Below, piece after piece: positions 1 through 6,200 of a DNA stretch of 7,159 nucleotides. The DNA comes from Nitrospirae bacterium GWC2_42_7 (GTDB lineage: Bacteria > Nitrospirota > Thermodesulfovibrionia > Thermodesulfovibrionales > UBA6898), in NCBI GenBank assembly GCA_001803645.1, contig MHDW01000044.1:1-7159 (forward strand), read 5' to 3'. Within the stretch, counting starts at the first letter, position 1, and every line of letters starts with the position of its first letter. The translations under genes were made by a program, and so were the position numbers. Under the pieces are notes generated by a model, which saw only the letters and a program-made list of their open reading frames with translations, was not told the DNA's origin and ran no database searches.

Positions 1-240
1 AAAGGCACGATAAACGCCTACAATGTCCAGATCAAATATTACATTGATGAGAACGGAACGCCTTTCGACATAGCAACCACAACAATAGATGTTCCTGCAA
101 ATTCGACAGTCTCCAATGAAATTACCTGGAGGGCGAACAAGGCAGGAGAGAATCTAGCACTGACAGTTTTTGCAGACCCGCTTGATTCATTCCCAGAATT
201 GTCTGAGACGAACAATAAGGCTGCAACAGATATAACGGTT
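1..240 (+). other. CARDB domain 1 (partial, left edge)
   Basis: Residues 1-80 are the C-terminal part of a CARDB (cell-adhesion-related domain found in bacteria) module. The visible portion has beta strands such as VQIKYYID and LALTVFADP, then the hallmark end in which an acidic turn leads to a paired Asn: FPELSETNNKAATDITV at 64-80. The N-terminal strands are missing because the window starts inside the domain. It is followed directly by two more CARDB copies, which supports the call. Confidence 0.75.
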
Positions 241-3200
241 AACGGCGCTGAAGGTATAAATCTTACAATCTCTTATAAAGACATCGTCATCAATCCCAGT
301 CCGGCCAATCAGAGAGGAAATGCCCTAATCTCAGCTCTTGTCAGAAATGCCGGTTTCGCATCTGCAGGCAATATCAAAGTTGATTTCTACAAAGGCATTC
401 CGGGTATTGATGGCCTCCTTCTCGGAACTCAAGTGATCCCATTACTTAATGCAGGAGAAAGCAGTCAGGTTTCATTTGTTTGGACGGATATCATGGATTC
501 AGGTGAAAAGTTGATCTATATTCTGGTTGATCCGGAAGACCAGATACAGGAGATAAGGGAAGATGACAATGAGGCATTCAAGGAAATAATGGTCCTTAAC
601 CTGCCTGATCTTGTGATTACAACGAACTCGATCCAATTTACTCCTTCGACTCCGAAAGGCGGAGATGTTGTTTCTATAAAGGTCTCAGTGCAGAACAAAG
701 GTGAGCAGGCTGCAGGCAATGTTCTTGTTAAAGCATTTGAAGGAGATACTCTCATAGGCAGTCAGACGCTATCATCAATATCAGGGAATTCTCAGGCAGA
801 AACTTCATTCACTTATGACACAACCGGCAAGCCAGGCGCTCATGAGATAACAGTCAATGTTGATCCTGACGATGCGATCATTGAGCAGAGCGAAGATAAT
901 AATAAAGCATCAAGATTGTTCGGCGTCAACAGCGGAAAACTCTGGCTTTCTGAGCCGTATATATCTCCGAACGGAGACGGAGTAAAAGACTCAACTGAAT
1001 TCAGCTTTAATCTAGATTCTTCCCGGACAGTCTGGATAATCGTGGTCAATAATAAGGCCGAAACAGTCAGAACATTTACCGGTCCTGAATTATCAAATAT
1101 AACCAGCGGTGCAGTCATATGGGACGGGCTAGATGATAAAGAAATGGTTGTCCCTGACGGACAGTATCAGATAAAAGTGGTTGATGGAAAAAACAATGTA
1201 ATTGGAAGACTGCTGGTGACAGTGGACAATAATCGCTCAAATCTGTTGGAGGCAGTTGGGACAGAATATTTATTTAAAGTTAATGCCGGAAATTTACTCA
1301 GAGATGATAATTGGCAGTGGTTTCCTGATGAAAGCGGCATCATATTTTATCTCTCCAAGCCTAACGATAAATTCCCTGAATATCCAACAGGTTTGTACTC
1401 GGCCTCACCTGTCGGTGATGATATTATCAGATTAGTCCCCCCTGAATGGAGTATAGGAAATGATCCTGTCTATGATTATCGATATAGAACGAATAGCAGC
1501 CAGTGTCTTATCCGCTGGACACTTCGAAAGAATCTCGGTTATTCATTATCACCTAATGGGCAGAATACAGCTTTTATTCTCGAAAAATATAATAGGGCAA
1601 CAAATAATATTGAGCAAAGCCAGCTATTGGTAGTTGATTCGTACGGGGAAAATCTTCTGCTTCTCGACTCCTATGATCTATTGTCCGGGGATCATATTGA
1701 GATAACGGATATCTTCTGGGCGCCGGACAATTCTTATATTGCATACAAAACTTACAACCAAACTTCGGGGCAGTTTAAATTTTATATTATACGGCCTGAT
1801 GGTTCAGAAAAAGTTGAGGTTTCAACAAACTGGAGTTCAACAAATGGCTTGAATCAGCAGTTGATCTGGTCGCCTGACAGTAAGAAAATTGCCTATACAT
1901 CTGATAATCAGATCGTTGTTATTGATACTCACGGGAATAAATCCAATGTTTTTCCAGTTAAAGGAAATGATATTGCTATCGACTGGTTTAATAACAACAG
2001 TATTTTAGTCCGTGACTTTTATCCGAATGAATTCAATAGATTGTTTTATGACATCTGGATTGTAAATATAATGAATGAAGAGAATCCTATTAGTATTGAG
2101 CAGAATATAGATGCACATGCAGATGAATTTTTTGATGAGACCCAAAGATGCATCAAAACAGGAACAAATACCTTTGAGATGATGTCCAATATAAATTCCA
2201 AAGGCTATTTTTTCTACGAAGAAAAGGATGAATGGGGAAGGCTGGATCTATCGGCAAACGTTATTAAAATCTGTGATATCCATGGCAATTGCGAAATCGC
2301 CAATGATATAGTGTCAGGAGAGACTACAGGCTCTGCACCTGACGGTAAAAAATGGGTCTTTCATGATTATTCTTTTGACTCCCTCGTAGTATATGACATG
2401 AATACAAAGGAGACGGATATTGTTCCTGTAGGATACTGGGTAGATTACTGGTGGGACATGCTGACAGACTTAGACCTTCCCGCCTCATATCATATCTGGC
2501 CTATACCGGAAACCCTTGATTATTACATCGGGTTTGATTCTCTTCAGTGGCTTGATAATAGATCCTTATTGGCAGGATACTATGTGTTGGGTAATGAAGA
2601 TTTTCTTGGCATTTATGACATAGATAATATGACAATGAAGTTTCTCCCTATAAGTGAGGATTCCCCTTATCGCTGGGCCAACGAACGGTTATCGCCGCAT
2701 AAAAATTACATTAATTATTATCTTCATAATTATGGGTCTAATAATGTAATTGGAAGTAGAGATCTATGGATTCTCGGTTCTCTGCTTAACCTGACAGCAC
2801 ATATCGATGTCATAAAGAACAAATCGTCAATAACTATCAAGGGGACTGCGACCGACCTCAATTTTGAAGGTTATCAGCTTGAGTATGTAGATGTAATGAA
2901 TCCGGATGTTTGGCATCTTATCTCGCCATTTACAGATACGCCTGTTATTGATGATATATTTACAACATGGGTCCCGCCGCATGCCGGAACTTTTTATATA
3001 AGGCTGACAGTATGGGACAAGGCAGGCAATGCGTCAATAAGCAGAAAACGGGTTTCTTGGGGGCTTCCGCCGCCAAAAATCGCCAATCTCTATAAAACAG
3101 ATGAGGTCTTCTCACCAAATGGAGACGGGGTTCAGGATACTGTTGGACTGCATTATACGGTATTTACATCTGAACCAGCGTATTTTGATTTTTATGTTTA

Positions 3201-6200
3201 TGATGAAAATGACTATCTAATTAAGATATATACAAAAATGTATACAGCTACAAATGAAGACACTCTGTTATGGGATGGCACCGATGAATATGGCAATATA
3301 GTTCCTGAAGGAAAATACAAAATTAAGGTGCTCGAGTATGAATTCTTCTGTGAAGTTGACAACACTCCGCCTGATGTAAATATTGAATTAACATCAATTT
3401 ATAAAAGCTTGAAAGCATCATCTGCCGCGGGTATTGATTTTATAAAACTTTATCAAGTAGATATGCTGGGATTGGCCTATGATGTTAATCTCAATAATTG
3501 GGTTGTTGAGTACGGAGAAGATGATAATCCTCAGGAGTGGTTTATACACAGGGAAGGCAGTAAGATCCTTGCTAAAAAGGATGATAAGGGCAATTTAATG
3601 GATCCTCTTGAGAATGATATTATTCATCCTTTCCCTTTTATTTATGTAACAGATGGGAGATATTCTCATGTAGAGAATGCAGTGGAACAACTTGTCGGCA
3701 AAACATACAAAATAACAGCAGAAGACCTCGGAGGGAACAAAAGCTCATTTGTTTCAAATATGCTTGAAGAAAATGTTTTCCTTACAGTTGCAGTAAATAA
3801 AAATACCTGTGAAATTCAGGATATCCTTGTTTTGGAAACAATAAAAGATCCGATTAGCACTATAACACTACAATACAATAAACTCGGCACATGGATAGAT
3901 CTTGAAACTATTTCATCCCCTTCAGAAAAAGAAACCGAGAAACCTCCTTTCCATACTGATGGTATTTCACCAAAAGAGCTGCGAATTAAATTAATTGACA
4001 TCTACAACAATGAATATTATTCAAATGAATATTCTGCAGTATGCAACGACGGCAACAACCCTGGCAATAGTGGCGAAGATAATAAATTCAAACTATCAAT
4101 AAAGTATGATGAACCCGGATGCAACTTGTTATCAAGCAAAGCAGTTTTATCAGCCAACATAGAAGGATTTAGCAAATCATCGCTTAAAACTCTCAGCTAT
4201 TACATCCAAAAGCCTGAAAGCTTGCAACTCTTGCGGCAATTTGATTTGACAAAGGAAGGATTGGGAAGCGTAAGCGTTGAAACTTCCAGTATGTCTGAGA
4301 GTAGCTACCCTGTAAAAGCAGTGCTTGCATATCTTGATCTAAATAATAATCAGACCAAAGAAATAACAGCGTCAAACAATCTATATGTTGACCGTGTTCT
4401 GCCTACTGCACAAATAACCTATCCAATCAAATCCCTTATGCTCTGCCCTGTTAAACAGACTGACATAAAAGGCAATTGGTTCGGAATACCTGTTGAAGGA
4501 ATAGCCTTGGATAACGTCAATGTAAAAAACTGGGAACTTCTTTATGGCATAGGAGAAAACCCGGATACATGGCCGCCGGCCATAACAAAAACAAATGGCA
4601 AACCTGTAGGAATTACAGGGGGGATGCCAGTCAAAGGACAGCTTGGGATTTGGGATGTTACAGGACAGAAAAATAGTGATTTTTCAATCAAACTAAAAGT
4701 TGTGGATATATCCGGAAATACAAGCTGTACCTCTACAAGCTTCTCAATAGATAATCTTACAGAGATCAAATATCTTACAAAAGACAAATCTATCTTCTCC
4801 CCTAACGGAGACAATGTTCTTGATAATGTAACTGTAAATTACCAGATAGATGAATATGCGACTGTGGATGTTAAGGCATTCAAACTTCTATGGACAGGAA
4901 AAGAATATATCCTTGACTCATCCCAGGTGCGGACGATTATCTCAGACTTAATACATAATGGAGGTGCAAACAGCGCTACCTGGGATGGCAAGGGAGATTC
5001 AGACACTGACATGGCTGATGGGCGCTACGCCATCGCAATATACACAAAGGATTCATGTGGTAATGCAAATATGAAGTGGACTTCTGTTGAGATAGACAAT
5101 ACCCCGCCGACAACGATAATCACATATCCACGTCCACCTGATATTCTCGGCAATATAGTCGAAGTCAAAGGAAATGCTGATGACCTTCACTTCAAAGAAT
5201 ATATCCTAGAGGCAGGACAAGGGGACAATCCTGATACATGGAATCTAATCTCATCCAACACTAAACCTGTTAAAGATGGTTTCCTCGGCAAATGGAATAC
5301 ATATGAACTTGAAGGCAAATGGACATTAAAACTATCAGCAACCGACAAACTCGGAAATAATAATTCAACAGTGGTTACAATTGACCTTGGCTTAAAGAAG
5401 AATCTCATCAAAGACATTGAAGCAACTCCTGCGCTTTTCTCACCGAACAACGACGAAAAACTTGATACAACAACAATTAAATATGAACTAACTGATGCGT
5501 GCAATATAACGATCAATATCCTTGATTCAGATAATAACATCAAGAAAACATATACGACTGTGTTAACTGCTGGCACACACACATATACATGGGACGGTAA
5601 AGATAACCAGGAGAATTTAGTTAATGATGGTGCTTTCATTGTTCAGCTCATAGCAGAACTCGCTGACGACATATCTGTCAAACAGGAAGAATCTATTACA
5701 ATTGCAGTTGATACAACACTGCCTGTAATTGATATCAAACAACCAGCTGATAATTCTTATATAAAGACAGACGTCACGATAAACGGCGCAATCAGCGACA
5801 CAAATATCAGGGAATATACCATCACTAATATTACTAAAGCAGGCACAGAACTTGTTGATAACGCCAATCAGAACAGAGAAGATCATACCTTCGGCATCCT
5901 GCAAGAACTTCCTGAAGGAAATTACGCATTAAATATTATGACAAGCGATTTTGCGGAGAACGCTCTGGAAAAGAATATTTCTTACACTATAGACAGAACT
6001 CCGCCAAAGGTCACGCTCGACACCCCGAAAGAAGGAGAATATTATGGCGGGCAGCCCTCAGCTCTCAGCTCCCATCAAAAAATTGAAATAAACATCACAG
6101 GAAGTATTGTTGAGAAGAATCTTGATAAATATAGCCTGAGATATGGACTTGGAGAGAATCCGGCAGAATGGACAGAACTACTGACAGGAAAGACGATACC

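Noticed and set aside
493..495. First in-frame ATG as a possible gene start
   Set aside because: It falls within CARDB domain 2, and typical CARDB sequence in the same frame extends upstream to base 1. No gene break is present.
961..990. SPNGDGVKD loop as an EF-hand or dockerin repeat
   Set aside because: The spacing and flanking beta strands, with the later WDG block, fit the FlgD/CHU_C-type domain. No helix-loop-helix or paired dockerin pattern is present.
516..1118. Opposite-strand frames at 516-755 and 840-1118
   Set aside because: Both are antisense to CARDB 2 and 3 and SPNGDG domain 1, have no motif, and are shadows of the + strand gene.
937..1236. Reading the SPNGDG domain as flagellar hook-cap protein FlgD
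   Set aside because: Only the Ig-like part is shared. The domain occurs four times in a giant surface protein and there is no FlgD N-terminal region or flagellar gene context.
2704..2751. AT-rich hairpin as a terminator or promoter region
   Set aside because: It is inside an open frame coding for a propeller blade, has no G+C-rich stem with a T-run, and no gene ends or begins nearby.
1261..2790. Reading the propeller as TolB or a prolyl oligopeptidase-type enzyme
   Set aside because: There is no TolB N-terminal domain, no alpha/beta-hydrolase domain and no GxSxG motif follows. The propeller is continuous with Ig-like modules on both sides.
3816..4814. Opposite-strand frames at 3816-4001, 4193-4375 and 4542-4814
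   Set aside because: They are short, antisense to the continuous + strand frame, and contain no domain signature.
5187..5639. Opposite-strand open frame of 150 codons, the longest on that strand
   Set aside because: It lies wholly antisense to clear Ig-like and SPNGDG domain sequence in frame +1. Its translation is Ser/Val/Leu-rich with no recognisable motif, as expected for the complement of Asp/Asn/Lys-rich coding DNA.
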